Below, piece by piece: positions 1 through 7,070 of a stretch of 14,467 bases of DNA. The position numbers and the translations under genes were made by a program. Origin of the DNA: an uncultured Cloacibacillus sp. (GTDB taxonomy: Bacteria; Synergistota; Synergistia; Synergistales; Synergistaceae); contig CAKSWL010000028.1 in assembly GCA_934511335.1 (NCBI GenBank), positions 1-14,467 on the forward strand. Direction: 5' to 3'. The stretch's first letter is position 1. Every line of letters starts with the position of its first letter. Below the pieces are notes generated by a model that ran no database searches, had not been told where the DNA came from, and worked only from the letters and a program-made list of their open reading frames with translations.

Positions 1-858
1 GCTCTCATCATCAATCAAGCGGTCCCCGGGACCAACGCCGCCGTAGACAAGCTCCTTGAAACTAGAAAAGATGTTTTCATCGTATACGCCACCCCGCAGG
101 AGAACCCGCCGGACGTCGCGGCCCGCGCCCAGCTCATCATTCAGCCTGACGAACTCGGCATGGGAGACGCGATCCCCGTCCAGGCCAAGAAACTCGGAGC
201 GAAGACTTTCGTACACTATTCTTTCCCAAGGCATATGTCACAGGTTCTGCTCTCTTCGCGCAGAGAGCTGATGAGGAAGAAGTGCGCTGAGATCGGGCTT
301 CAGTTCGTAGACGCGACGGCTCCCGACCCCACCGGAGACTCCGGCCTTCCCGGAGCTCAGCAGTTTATTCTTGAAGACGTCCCCAAGATGGTAGCCAAGT
401 ACGGCAAAGATACGGCGTTCTTCTCCACTAACTGCGCGATGCAGATCCCGCTCATCAAAGCCGTCGTCGACGCCAAGGCGATTTACCCGCAGCCCTGCTG
501 CCCGTCGCCATACCATGGATTCCCCACCGCGCTCGGCATCCAGTCCAACACCGAAAAACAGGGCAACCTGCAGCACGTCATCGACGAAACAAGGAAGATC
601 CTCAAGCAGAAGGGCCTCTCCGGCAGACTTTCAACATGGCCCGTCCCCGTGGCGATGATGGCGACCGTCGCCGGTACGGAATATGCGATGAAGGTCATCG
701 ACGAAGAAGTTCCGTTCGACAAGCTGAACGTTCCCGTTCTGGAAAAGTGCATGGCCGATTACGCGAAGGTCAAGGTCACGACCAACCCCTACGTAGACGA
801 AGCGGGCAAGAAATATCCGACATACCTCTTCGTGCTGATTGACTTCCTCACATATTGA
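1..858 (+). CDS. DUF3798 substrate-binding protein of ABC system 1 (5' end cut by window)
   Basis: The reading frame is open from base 1 to the TGA at 856-858, giving 285 residues of a protein whose N-terminus lies outside the window. It aligns along its length with the complete DUF3798 protein at 10938-12143. Shared blocks include an HxSFPRHM motif, a TAPDPTxDxGxxGAQQFILE stretch and KYGKDTAFF. The first visible residues, ALIINQAVPGT, match residues 94-104 of that paralogue, so about 93 residues including a signal peptide are missing. DUF3798 proteins are uncharacterised. Their position beside sugar/nucleoside-type ABC genes suggests an exported solute-binding protein with a periplasmic-binding-protein type I-like fold, but this is inference and the ligand is unknown. 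The C-terminal half is the most divergent part, which would fit a different ligand from the paralogue. A strong terminator follows, then the ABC genes. Confidence 0.85.
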   Translation, partial: ALIINQAVPGTNAAVDKLLETRKDVFIVYATPQENPPDVAARAQLIIQPDELGMGDAIPVQAKKLGAKTFVHYSFPRHMSQVLLSSRRELMRKKCAEIGLQFVDATAPDPTGDSGLPGAQQFILEDVPKMVAKYGKDTAFFSTNCAMQIPLIKAVVDAKAIYPQPCCPSPYHGFPTALGIQSNTEKQGNLQHVIDETRKILKQKGLSGRLSTWPVPVAMMATVAGTEYAMKVIDEEVPFDKLNVPVLEKCMADYAKVKVTTNPYVDEAGKKYPTYLFVLIDFLTY

Positions 859-913
859 TTTTTGTGTGAGGCAGGAGCAAGACAATTCAAGATTTTGATC
901 CGAAGCCGCAAAG

Positions 914-949
914 AGAATTCGCAGGATCCGATTCCTGCGGATTCTTTTT
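914..949 (+). terminator. Intrinsic terminator after the DUF3798 gene
   Basis: A 13-bp stem (914-926 with 933-945, one T-G pair at 919/940) and a 6-nt loop are followed by TTTTT at 945-949. It lies between the binding-protein gene and its ABC genes. It probably lets only part of the transcription through, so that more binding protein than transporter is made. Confidence 0.85.
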
Positions 950-958
950 GTCCGCGAG

Positions 959-985
959 GCCGCCGCAAAGGCGGCGCGAGATTTT
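959..985 (+). other. GC-rich hairpin in the leader of ABC system 1
   Basis: GCCGCC (959-964) pairs with GGCGGC (970-975) around a 5-nt loop, and a T run begins seven bases later (982-986). It may be a second, weaker terminator or an mRNA-stabilising 5' hairpin. The spaced dyad TTTAC-GG-GTAAA follows at 1007-1018. I see no convincing promoter for the ABC genes here: TAAAAT at 1015-1020 has no matching -35 element. Confidence 0.35.
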
Positions 986-1026
986 TAACGATCCGAGGGG
1001 ATCAACTTTACGGGTAAAATAGAAAT

Positions 1027-1032
1027 AGGGGG
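1027..1032 (+). promoter_or_regulatory. Shine-Dalgarno AGGGGG deciding the ATPase 1 start
   Basis: AGGGGG ends 2 nt before the ATG at 1035 but 8 nt before the TTG at 1041. Spacing therefore favours initiation at TTG 1041, which would shorten the protein by two residues. Both starts remain possible. Confidence 0.5.
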
Positions 1033-1034
1033 AA

Positions 1035-2645
1035 ATGCTGTTGAGCGAAAACCTTCTTTGTTTTCGTAACGTATCGAAAAACTATTACGGGAACAATGTC
1101 CTGTCAAACGTTAATTTCGATGTGCGCAAGGGCGAGATACACGCTCTCATTGGAGAAAATGGGGCGGGTAAGTCTACCCTGATGAACATTCTTTTCGGAA
1201 TGCCCGTCATCCACACGACGGGGGGATACGAGGGCGAGGTACTCATCGACGGAAAAACGACCGACATAAAATCGCCGCACGCGGCGATGGAAGCCGGCAT
1301 CGGCATGGTGCATCAGGAATTTATGCTTATCCCCCAGTACACGATCGCCGAAAATATAAAACTGAACAGGGAGATAACGTCGCCGAACGTAGTATCGAGG
1401 CTCCTCGGCAAGAGGCTGGAAACCATCGATATGGCGAAAATGAACGCCGACGCGCGCAGAGCCCTGGATAAACTTGATATGAATATCGAGGCTTATACTA
1501 CCGTCGCGGGACTTCCGGTAGGCCACATGGAGTTTATAGAGATAGCAAGGGAGATCGACAAGACGGGGATCAAAATCCTGGTCTTCGACGAACCGACGGC
1601 CGTCCTTACCGAAACCGAGGCAAAAAATCTGCTTGCAGCCATAAAGAGGCTCGCGGGGATGGGGATCGGGATCATCTTCATCAGCCACCGGCTTGACGAG
1701 ATAGTCAGCGTCGCCGACCGGGTCACCATCCTCCGCGACGGCGAGCATGTGGCGACGAAAGACATCGCAGACACAAGCGCGGCCGAGATCGCCGCGCTGA
1801 TGATCGGCAGAAAGGTCTCCATTGAACGCGGCGGCCTATCGCGGAAGAGTATCTCCGACGAAGTAGAACTGCGCATCGAAGATCTGCACGTGGCAATGCC
1901 CGGGGAACGCGTCCGCGGCATCAGCCTTGATATCAAAAAGGGCGAGATCGTCGGCATCGGCGGCCTCGCCGGCCAGGGCAAGCTGGGTATCGCAAACGGC
2001 ATCATGGGCACCTACCCAACCAGGGGCAAGGTGACCTTTAAGGGCAAAGAGCTCAGGCTGAACACCCCGCACGCCACCATAGAATCAGGAATAGCCTTCG
2101 TCAGTGAGGACCGCAAGGGCGTCGGCCTCCTGCTCAACGAATCAATTGAGCTCAACATCGCCTTTACGGCTATGCAGATAAAAGGTCGGTTCATGACCAA
2201 AATAGCCGGCATGGCCTTTCAGAACGACCGCGAGATGAGGGAGCACGCGCTGAAGATGATCAAGGAGCTCGACATACGCTGCGAATCGCCGCTGCAGCAT
2301 ACGGGAAGCCTCAGCGGCGGCAATCAGCAAAAGGTCTGCGTCGCCCGCGCGCTGACGCAGGAGCCAAGCTTTCTCTTCGTCTCCGAGCCGACGCGCGGAA
2401 TAGACATCGGCGCGAAAAAGCTCATCCTCGACCTGCTGCTCAAGCTCAACGAGGAGTTCGGCATGACGATAGTGATGACCTCCTCCGAATTGGCGGAGCT
2501 CCGCAGCATCTGTGACCGGATCGTGATCATCTGCGAAGGAAAGGTCGGAGGAGTGCTGCCGCCAGACGCTACGGACGCGGAATTCGGACTTCTTATGTCC
2601 GGCAGCAAGGTAAACACTGCTGAAAGGAGTCATGCAAATGCCTGA
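1035..2645 (+). CDS. Sugar/nucleoside-type ABC importer ATPase, two NBDs (system 1)
   Basis: This is a cytoplasmic ATPase with two fused nucleotide-binding domains (RbsA/NupA/YufO class), 536 residues from ATG 1035; TTG 1041 may be the true start. The N-half has Walker A GENGAGKS (40-47), Q-loop Gln94, a degraded signature LPVGH (160-164), Walker B with D185-E186 and switch His218. The C-half has a Walker A remnant GLAGQGKL (310-317, Lys kept, Ser/Thr replaced by Leu), a canonical LSGGNQ signature (426-431), a Walker B in which Asp is replaced by Ser (VSEP, Glu451 kept), and MTSSEL where the switch His would be. One composite ATP site thus looks catalytic and the other degenerate, a known pattern in this class. 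An insertion (MPVIHTTGGYEG) follows Walker A and is shared with the paralogue at 8141. The stop overlaps the start of the next permease. Substrate unknown. Confidence 0.93.
   Translation: MLLSENLLCFRNVSKNYYGNNVLSNVNFDVRKGEIHALIGENGAGKSTLMNILFGMPVIHTTGGYEGEVLIDGKTTDIKSPHAAMEAGIGMVHQEFMLIPQYTIAENIKLNREITSPNVVSRLLGKRLETIDMAKMNADARRALDKLDMNIEAYTTVAGLPVGHMEFIEIAREIDKTGIKILVFDEPTAVLTETEAKNLLAAIKRLAGMGIGIIFISHRLDEIVSVADRVTILRDGEHVATKDIADTSAAEIAALMIGRKVSIERGGLSRKSISDEVELRIEDLHVAMPGERVRGISLDIKKGEIVGIGGLAGQGKLGIANGIMGTYPTRGKVTFKGKELRLNTPHATIESGIAFVSEDRKGVGLLLNESIELNIAFTAMQIKGRFMTKIAGMAFQNDREMREHALKMIKELDIRCESPLQHTGSLSGGNQQKVCVARALTQEPSFLFVSEPTRGIDIGAKKLILDLLLKLNEEFGMTIVMTSSELAELRSICDRIVIICEGKVGGVLPPDATDAEFGLLMSGSKVNTAERSHANA
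2623..2629 (+). promoter_or_regulatory. Shine-Dalgarno AAAGGAG deciding the permease 1a start
   Basis: AAAGGAG sits 2 nt from the ATG at 2632 and 8 nt from the ATG at 2638. The second ATG has the normal spacing and is preferred as the start. The site lies inside the end of the ATPase gene. Confidence 0.7.
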
Positions 2646-3708
2646 GACAAATGAGAGCACACTTATGTACAAGGTAAAAGACGTCGCAAGCACCATTGGA
2701 ATGCCGACGATGATCATCGCCGCCTTCTGGGTGCTTACCATCGTGGGCGGCTGCGTCGTCGGCATCTCGATGTCGGCGCTCATATCCGACACGGTAAAGC
2801 GCGCCGGCATGAATGGGATCCTGGTCCTCGCGATGGTCCCCGCCATCCAGTCCGGAACGGGGCCTAACTTCGCCCTGCCGATAGGCATCGTCTGCGGGCT
2901 CTTCGCGATGGTCTGCTCGATAGAGGCCGGCGCCTCGGGATACGCCTGGATCCTGCTCTCCTTCGCGATAACCATTCCGCTGGCGATGGTCGTAGGCTAC
3001 GGCTACGGAAAATTGATGAACGCCGTCAAAGGCTCCGAAATGACGATCGCGACATACACGGGATTTTCCGTCGTCGCCCTCATGTGCCTAGCCTGGCTCA
3101 TGCTCCCTTTCAAAAACCCCAAGATGGGCTGGTTCATCGGCAAGGGACTGCGTGAGACGATACAGCTGGACGCCGTGGGCGCGGCGCAGATACTCAACAA
3201 CATTCTGGCCTTCAAGATCGGCGACATCATCATCCCTACAGGGCTGTTGCTGTTCTTCGGCTTCTTCTGCGTTCTGGTCTGGCTATTTTTCCGCTCAAAG
3301 ATGGGGATCGCCATCTCGGCGGGCGGGATCAATCCAAAATTCGCCCAGGCCACAGGGCTTGACATCGACCGGAACAGAGTTTATGCGAATATCCTCTCCA
3401 CCGTTCTCGGAGCGATCGGGATCATCGTCTACTCCCAGAGCTTCGGCTACGCGCAGCTTTACACCGCGCCGCTGATGATGGCCTTTCCAGCCGTCGCCGC
3501 GGTGCTTATCGGAGGGGCGACCGCCTCGCGTGCTAAGGTCTCGCACGTCATCATCGGCGTCTTCCTCTTTCAGGGGCTGCTGACGACGGCGCTTCCCGTG
3601 GCGAATGAAATATTCGCGGGGACCGACCTCTCAGAGATCATGAGAATGATCATTCAGAACGGCATCATCCTCTACGCGCTGACGCAGGTCAAAGGAGGTG
3701 CGAAGTAA
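2638..3708 (+). CDS. ABC importer inner-membrane permease A (system 1)
   Basis: This is a polytopic membrane permease of the BPD_transp_2 class (RbsC/NupP-like), 356 residues when started at ATG 2638; the ATG at 2632 would add two. Hydrophobic segments run through most of the protein. Family-type blocks are visible: MNGILVLAMVP near the N-terminus, then EMTIATYTGF, and a C-terminal coupling region with an A-TGLDIDR motif followed by a Gly-rich LIGGATASRAKV stretch. It closely resembles the permease encoded at 7070-8116. It is predicted to form a heterodimeric channel with the product of the next gene, as in two-permease importers. The gene overlaps the ATPase stop by 8 nt and its TAA (3706-3708) shares a base with the next ATG, so the three ABC genes are probably translationally coupled. 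Confidence 0.9.
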   Translation: MPETNESTLMYKVKDVASTIGMPTMIIAAFWVLTIVGGCVVGISMSALISDTVKRAGMNGILVLAMVPAIQSGTGPNFALPIGIVCGLFAMVCSIEAGASGYAWILLSFAITIPLAMVVGYGYGKLMNAVKGSEMTIATYTGFSVVALMCLAWLMLPFKNPKMGWFIGKGLRETIQLDAVGAAQILNNILAFKIGDIIIPTGLLLFFGFFCVLVWLFFRSKMGIAISAGGINPKFAQATGLDIDRNRVYANILSTVLGAIGIIVYSQSFGYAQLYTAPLMMAFPAVAAVLIGGATASRAKVSHVIIGVFLFQGLLTTALPVANEIFAGTDLSEIMRMIIQNGIILYALTQVKGGAK

Positions 3709-5015
3709 TGGGAGAAATGCTCAGGGCCCAGACTGAAAATAAAAGCGCCAGACAATGGCTGCTGGACAATATCGTCACGCTGATATTCGTCGCCTTCACG
3801 CTCTTTGGCTTCTTCGTTTCGGAGAACGTCTCGCTGCCCTTCTTCCTTTCCGAACTCTCAAGCCGCATATTCCGCAACTCATTCCTCGTCCTCTCGCTGA
3901 TTATACCGGTGCTTGCGGGGCTGGGGCTCAACTTCGGAATCGTCATCGGCGCGATGTCGGGGCAAATTGCGATATCGATCATCAGATATTTTGAACTGGG
4001 CGGCATCCCGGGACTGCTCTACTCCTTTGTGATCGCCTTCTTCGTGGCGGCGCTCTGCGGGTACTTTACCGGACTTCTCTATAACAAGACCAGAGGCCAG
4101 GAGATGATCGCGAGCCTCATCGTCGGCTATTTTGCAAACGGAGTCTATCAGTTCCTCTTCCTCTTCGTCGTCGGCGTAATCATCGCCGTTCCCGCGACCC
4201 ACCCGATGATCAAGCCGGACGGCATCGGCATCCGTATGACGGTCGACCTCGTGCCCGTCAAAAACGGCGGCCTAAAGTACGCTCTTGACGATATCTGGAC
4301 GATCCCCTTCGTCCACGCGCTGCTGATCATAGCCGCCGGCATCATCATCTTCACCGCCGTCCGCTGGTGGCTCAACAACAAGAGAGGCGAAAACTACAAG
4401 AACGACAGAAGCGGTCTCATCAGCAACTTCACGCTCGGGGTCGTGCTGGCCGCCATCTCGATCTATACGATTGCCGTGGGATCGCCGCTGATGATGGTCC
4501 GCCGCGTACCGGTCGTCACGGGGCTGCTGATCGTCGCGCTCTGCGTCTTCACCGCTCTGATCACGAAGACGAAACTCGGACAGGACTTCCGCTCCGCCGG
4601 ATTCAGCCAGCACGTTTCGCAGGTCTCCGGCATAAACGTCGACCAGACTAGAATCATCGCGACGATGATCTCGACCGTCCTTGCCGCTTGGGGACAGATA
4701 ATATACCTCCAGAACATGGGGACGCTCAACACCTACAACGCGCACACGCAGATAGGGATGTTCTCCGTCGCCTCGCTGCTCGTCGGCGGCGCCTCCACCT
4801 CCAAGGCGAACATCAAAAACGCGATCTTCGGGACGATACTTTTCAACTCGATGTTCATCATGTCTCCCGAGATCGGGCAGTCCCTCTTCGGACAGGCGCT
4901 GCTGGGCGAATATTTCAGAACCTTCATGGTCTACGGGGTCATCGGGCTGGCGCTTGGGCTTTACGTCTGGAAAGCGCTCAAGCAGGCAAAAGCGGCGGCG
5001 ACGGCGGAAGATTAA
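3708..5015 (+). CDS. ABC importer inner-membrane permease B, with an insertion (system 1)
   Basis: This is the second membrane permease of system 1, 435 residues, starting at an ATG in a TAATG overlap with the previous gene behind a strong AAAGGAGGTG site (3691-3700). It is of the same BPD_transp_2 class but distinct from permease A. Its partner by similarity is the 363-residue permease at 5979-7070, with shared blocks such as RNSFLVLSLIIP, LGLNFGIV, GQEMIASLIVGYFANGVYQ and a C-terminal LVGGASTSKA. It carries about 70 extra residues, roughly residues 210-285, between the family's central and C-terminal membrane segments. The insert holds a charged loop (WWLNNKRGENYKNDRSG) and at least one additional hydrophobic stretch. 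The C-terminus is short and alanine/lysine-rich. No small membrane-anchor gene follows it, unlike system 2. Confidence 0.9.
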   Translation: MGEMLRAQTENKSARQWLLDNIVTLIFVAFTLFGFFVSENVSLPFFLSELSSRIFRNSFLVLSLIIPVLAGLGLNFGIVIGAMSGQIAISIIRYFELGGIPGLLYSFVIAFFVAALCGYFTGLLYNKTRGQEMIASLIVGYFANGVYQFLFLFVVGVIIAVPATHPMIKPDGIGIRMTVDLVPVKNGGLKYALDDIWTIPFVHALLIIAAGIIIFTAVRWWLNNKRGENYKNDRSGLISNFTLGVVLAAISIYTIAVGSPLMMVRRVPVVTGLLIVALCVFTALITKTKLGQDFRSAGFSQHVSQVSGINVDQTRIIATMISTVLAAWGQIIYLQNMGTLNTYNAHTQIGMFSVASLLVGGASTSKANIKNAIFGTILFNSMFIMSPEIGQSLFGQALLGEYFRTFMVYGVIGLALGLYVWKALKQAKAAATAED

Positions 5016-5032
5016 AAAAGAGCTGAGAAAAA

Positions 5033-5055
5033 GGCTGATCAATTGAAAATCAGCC
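5033..5055 (+). other. Hairpin downstream of ABC system 1
   Basis: GGCTGAT (5033-5039) pairs perfectly with ATCAGCC (5049-5055) around a 9-nt loop. No T run follows, so it is not a standard intrinsic terminator. It may protect the 3' end of the transporter mRNA or belong to the structured region that follows. Confidence 0.45.
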
Positions 5056-5118
5056 GGAATAACAACCAACGCATGTCCTGCCGATTACGAACAGAGAGCC
5101 GAAATCTATGATTTCGTG

Positions 5119-5329
5119 CAAATTTGCCGGTTTGTCTATCAGAATGTACCAGGCGCTGAACGGGCAGCTTTAAAGCGTCGCGCAATGCCTATATCGAACG
5201 TCTTGCGCGACGGCAGGGGGCTGCTAGTTGCGCAAACGGCGCATATGGTCAGCGGTTCCCTAACCACCGCTCTTACCTGTTGCTACAAGAAACCGCGGCG
5301 GAGGGCCCGAGAGGCTCTCCGCCGTTTTT
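5119..5329 (+). ncRNA. Candidate structured noncoding RNA, 6S-like outline, ending in a terminator
   Basis: No convincing gene lies in 5016-5475, but inverted repeats nest here. CGGTTT (5128-5133) pairs with AAACCG (5290-5295). ACCA/TGGT (5148-5151, 5246-5249) and GCGC/GCGC (5153-5156, 5239-5242) form an arm, continued by GCAGC/GCTGC (5164-5168, 5220-5224). The arm is capped by a perfect 10-bp hairpin (5176-5185 with 5203-5212). A side hairpin AGCGGT/ACCGCT (5251-5256, 5266-5271) sits on the 3' strand, and the terminator follows at once. A closing stem, open bubble, 3'-side hairpin and long apical arm resemble the outline of 6S RNA, but I recognise no conserved 6S sequence. A possible -10 (TATGAT, 5107-5112) has only a poor -35. 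It could equally be the 3' UTR of ABC system 1. Confidence 0.35.
5296..5329 (+). terminator. Strong intrinsic terminator
   Basis: CGGCGGAG (5296-5303) pairs with CTCCGCCG (5317-5324). Inner pairs extend the stem to about 12 bp with a 5-nt loop, and TTTTT follows at 5325-5329. It ends rightward transcription from ABC system 1 or from the candidate RNA. Confidence 0.88.
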
Positions 5330-5407
5330 GGTCTTTAAATCCTTTGCTGCTCTGAAAAAGGGCAGCGAAAGCCCCGCGGCGGCGAGACGGAGCCTTCGCG
5401 CGCAGGC

Positions 5408-5446
5408 AAAATAAAAGGCTCTCCCGCAAATAATTCGGGAGAGCGC
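5408..5446 (-). terminator. Terminator of ABC system 2 (leftward)
   Basis: A 9-bp stem (5418-5426 with 5436-5444) with a 9-nt loop separates the two converging operons. Read on the minus strand it is followed by TTTTATTTT (complement of 5408-5416), about 30 nt past the last gene of system 2. A short T run on the plus side (5448-5450) may make it weakly bidirectional. Confidence 0.8.
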
Positions 5447-5475
5447 CTTTATCTCAGACGAAAAAGAGCCGGATC

Positions 5476-5976
5476 TTAGTCGGAAAGCAGCGGCGCCTCT
5501 TCGGCGGAAACGGCCTCCGACGGGGTCTCCTCTTCCGCCGATCCGCCATCTTCCTCCGCCTGTTCAAGATGCGGCAGCGGGAGTTCGGCCTCCGCGGCGC
5601 CCTCGACGATTGCGGGCAGCGAATACATCACGCTTGAGACGATCCCCAGGCTGAGGCTGCGTTCCACAGTTTTAATGACCTCTTCGGTATCTTCGTTGAT
5701 GACCGAGATCTTTATCGTGTGGCTCGGCCCTTGAAGCTTCACAACATCGCGGTCGTCCGCGTAGAATTCCAGCGTTTTTTCCTCGTCGCCGTCGACGACC
5801 ACGTTCATATAGGCGATCTCCTGATACTCGCGCCCTCCGATCGTGGCGGTCTTGTTGTCTAGCAGCACCTCATGTTCCTTGCCGGTATAGAAAAGGACGA
5901 AGCAAAGAAGGATCAGGAGCGCGACCAGCGAAAGGCGTATGACCAATCTTTTTTTATTGATATTGTGCGTCGTCAT
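5476..5976 (-). CDS. Small membrane-anchored protein of unknown function, last gene of ABC system 2
   Basis: This is a 166-residue protein starting at ATG 5976-5974 behind a good AGAGGAG site. The start lies 2 nt past the stop of the permease gene, so it is clearly part of the ABC operon. A basic N-terminus precedes one hydrophobic segment (about residues 12-31). A mostly polar domain follows (about 33-125) with alternating beta-like stretches such as YQEIAYMNVVVDGDEE and HTIKISVINEDTEEVIKTVE. The tail (about 130-166) is rich in Glu, Ala and Ser. The topology suggests a type II anchor with the domain outside the cytoplasm. From memory, proteins like this beside DUF3798 transporters are annotated as DUF6672; I could not confirm this. 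No counterpart follows system 1. An accessory or assembly role for the transporter is inference from position only. Confidence 0.8.
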   Translation of the reverse strand: MTTHNINKKRLVIRLSLVALLILLCFVLFYTGKEHEVLLDNKTATIGGREYQEIAYMNVVVDGDEEKTLEFYADDRDVVKLQGPSHTIKISVINEDTEEVIKTVERSLSLGIVSSVMYSLPAIVEGAAEAELPLPHLEQAEEDGGSAEEETPSEAVSAEEAPLLSD

Positions 5977-5978
5977 GG

Positions 5979-7070
5979 CTATTCTCCTCTCAGGCTTCTT
6001 CTGGCCTCGATCTTATCGCGCTGGCGCTTCCAGGCGTGGAGCACAAGGGCCAGGGCGATGATGCCGTAGGAGACGAAGACGCGGAAGTATTCCCCAAGCT
6101 GCGCCTGTCCGATAAGCTCCTTGCCCGCCATCGGAGAGACTACGAACATCAGATGGAAGAGCACGACGCCGACAAAGACGTTGGTGATCGTCGCGCGGCT
6201 GACGGAGGCGCCGCCGATGAGGATGGCGGCGATGGCGAACATGCCGGCCTGGTCATGGCTGTTGTAGGTGTTCATCGTGCCGATGTTCTGCAGGAATATT
6301 ATCTGTCCAAAGCAGGCGAGCACCGTGGAGATCAGGATGGCGATGATCCTGGTGCGCTCCACGGGGATACCCGCCGATTCCGCGACGGCCATATCCTGCC
6401 CTAGTGCGCGCATGTCCTGCCCAAGCTTCGTACGGCGGAACCAGATTATGAAGAGGCAGAAGACGCCGATCAGAATGAAGGTCGCCACCGGCACGTCGAT
6501 CGTACCGATCTTGAGCGGGATGAGATTGTCAAGGGCGTGACGCAGCCCCGTGAGATTTATCGCGTTGCGAATGCCGTAGCCGCGGGAGAGCACCAGCTGT
6601 GGGTTCGATATCGGGATGATATTTCCCATCCCGTAGAGCACGATCAGCTGATAGACGCCGTTGATGAAGAACCCGAGTATATACGAGGTGACCATCTCGC
6701 GCCCCTTCGCACGGTTAAGGACGGCGCCGCATATATAGCCGAGCAGAATGGCGATCGGCATTCCCACGATCGAGGCGAGCAGCATCCCCTGCCAGCCGAC
6801 CACGGCCCAGTCGGTGACGAATATGAGCCCGATCTGCCCGGCCATCGCGCCGAGGACCATTCCAAAGTTAAGTCCCATCCCCGCCAGGATCGGGATGAGC
6901 AGGGAGAGGACGAGGAATGAGTTTCGCGCCAGGCGCGTCAACATCTCCTGCATCAGGTATGTCGCGGAGAAGCCCGAAAGTGGAATGGCCAGCACGGAGA
7001 GCCCGATAAACACGATCGGCACCGCGTAGTCGGCCAGCATATTTCTCAGTTCACGATTTTTGTCAGCCAT
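5979..7070 (-). CDS. ABC importer inner-membrane permease B (system 2)
   Basis: This is a polytopic permease of the BPD_transp_2 class, 363 residues, paralogous to the 435-residue permease at 3708-5015 but without that protein's central insertion, so it has the usual family length. Shared blocks include ARNSFLVLSLLIPILAG, LNFGMVLGAMAGQIG, REMVTSYILGFFINGVYQ, TKLGQDMRALG and a C-terminal LIGGASVSRATI. The start is the ATG in a TAATG overlap with the previous permease; the Shine-Dalgarno is weak (GGTGA), so translational coupling is likely. The C-terminal tail is strongly basic (WKRQRDKIEARRSLRGE) and would lie in the cytoplasm. It probably forms a heterodimer with the product of 7070-8116, powered by the ATPase at 8141. 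Confidence 0.9.
   Translation of the reverse strand: MADKNRELRNMLADYAVPIVFIGLSVLAIPLSGFSATYLMQEMLTRLARNSFLVLSLLIPILAGMGLNFGMVLGAMAGQIGLIFVTDWAVVGWQGMLLASIVGMPIAILLGYICGAVLNRAKGREMVTSYILGFFINGVYQLIVLYGMGNIIPISNPQLVLSRGYGIRNAINLTGLRHALDNLIPLKIGTIDVPVATFILIGVFCLFIIWFRRTKLGQDMRALGQDMAVAESAGIPVERTRIIAILISTVLACFGQIIFLQNIGTMNTYNSHDQAGMFAIAAILIGGASVSRATITNVFVGVVLFHLMFVVSPMAGKELIGQAQLGEYFRVFVSYGIIALALVLHAWKRQRDKIEARRSLRGE

Noticed and set aside
2142..2975. 277-codon minus-strand open frame across the ATPase 1/permease 1a junction
   Set aside because: Both plus-strand genes have unambiguous family motifs and coupled starts here, and the antisense text has no recognisable domain.
4272..5069. 265-codon minus-strand open frame over permease B of system 1
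   Set aside because: It is an Arg/Asp-rich shadow of a clear membrane permease, with no motif or start signal of its own.
5033..5330. tmRNA, SRP RNA or RNase P RNA in the gene-free gap
   Set aside because: No tRNA-like ends or tag frame, no SRP S-domain GGAAG-type loop and no conserved RNase P core sequences were seen.
5116..5355. 79-codon frame starting with GTG in the gap after ABC system 1
   Set aside because: It has no Shine-Dalgarno, its composition is Arg-rich and unlike a protein, and it runs through the terminator hairpin. The stems in this stretch suggest RNA structure instead.
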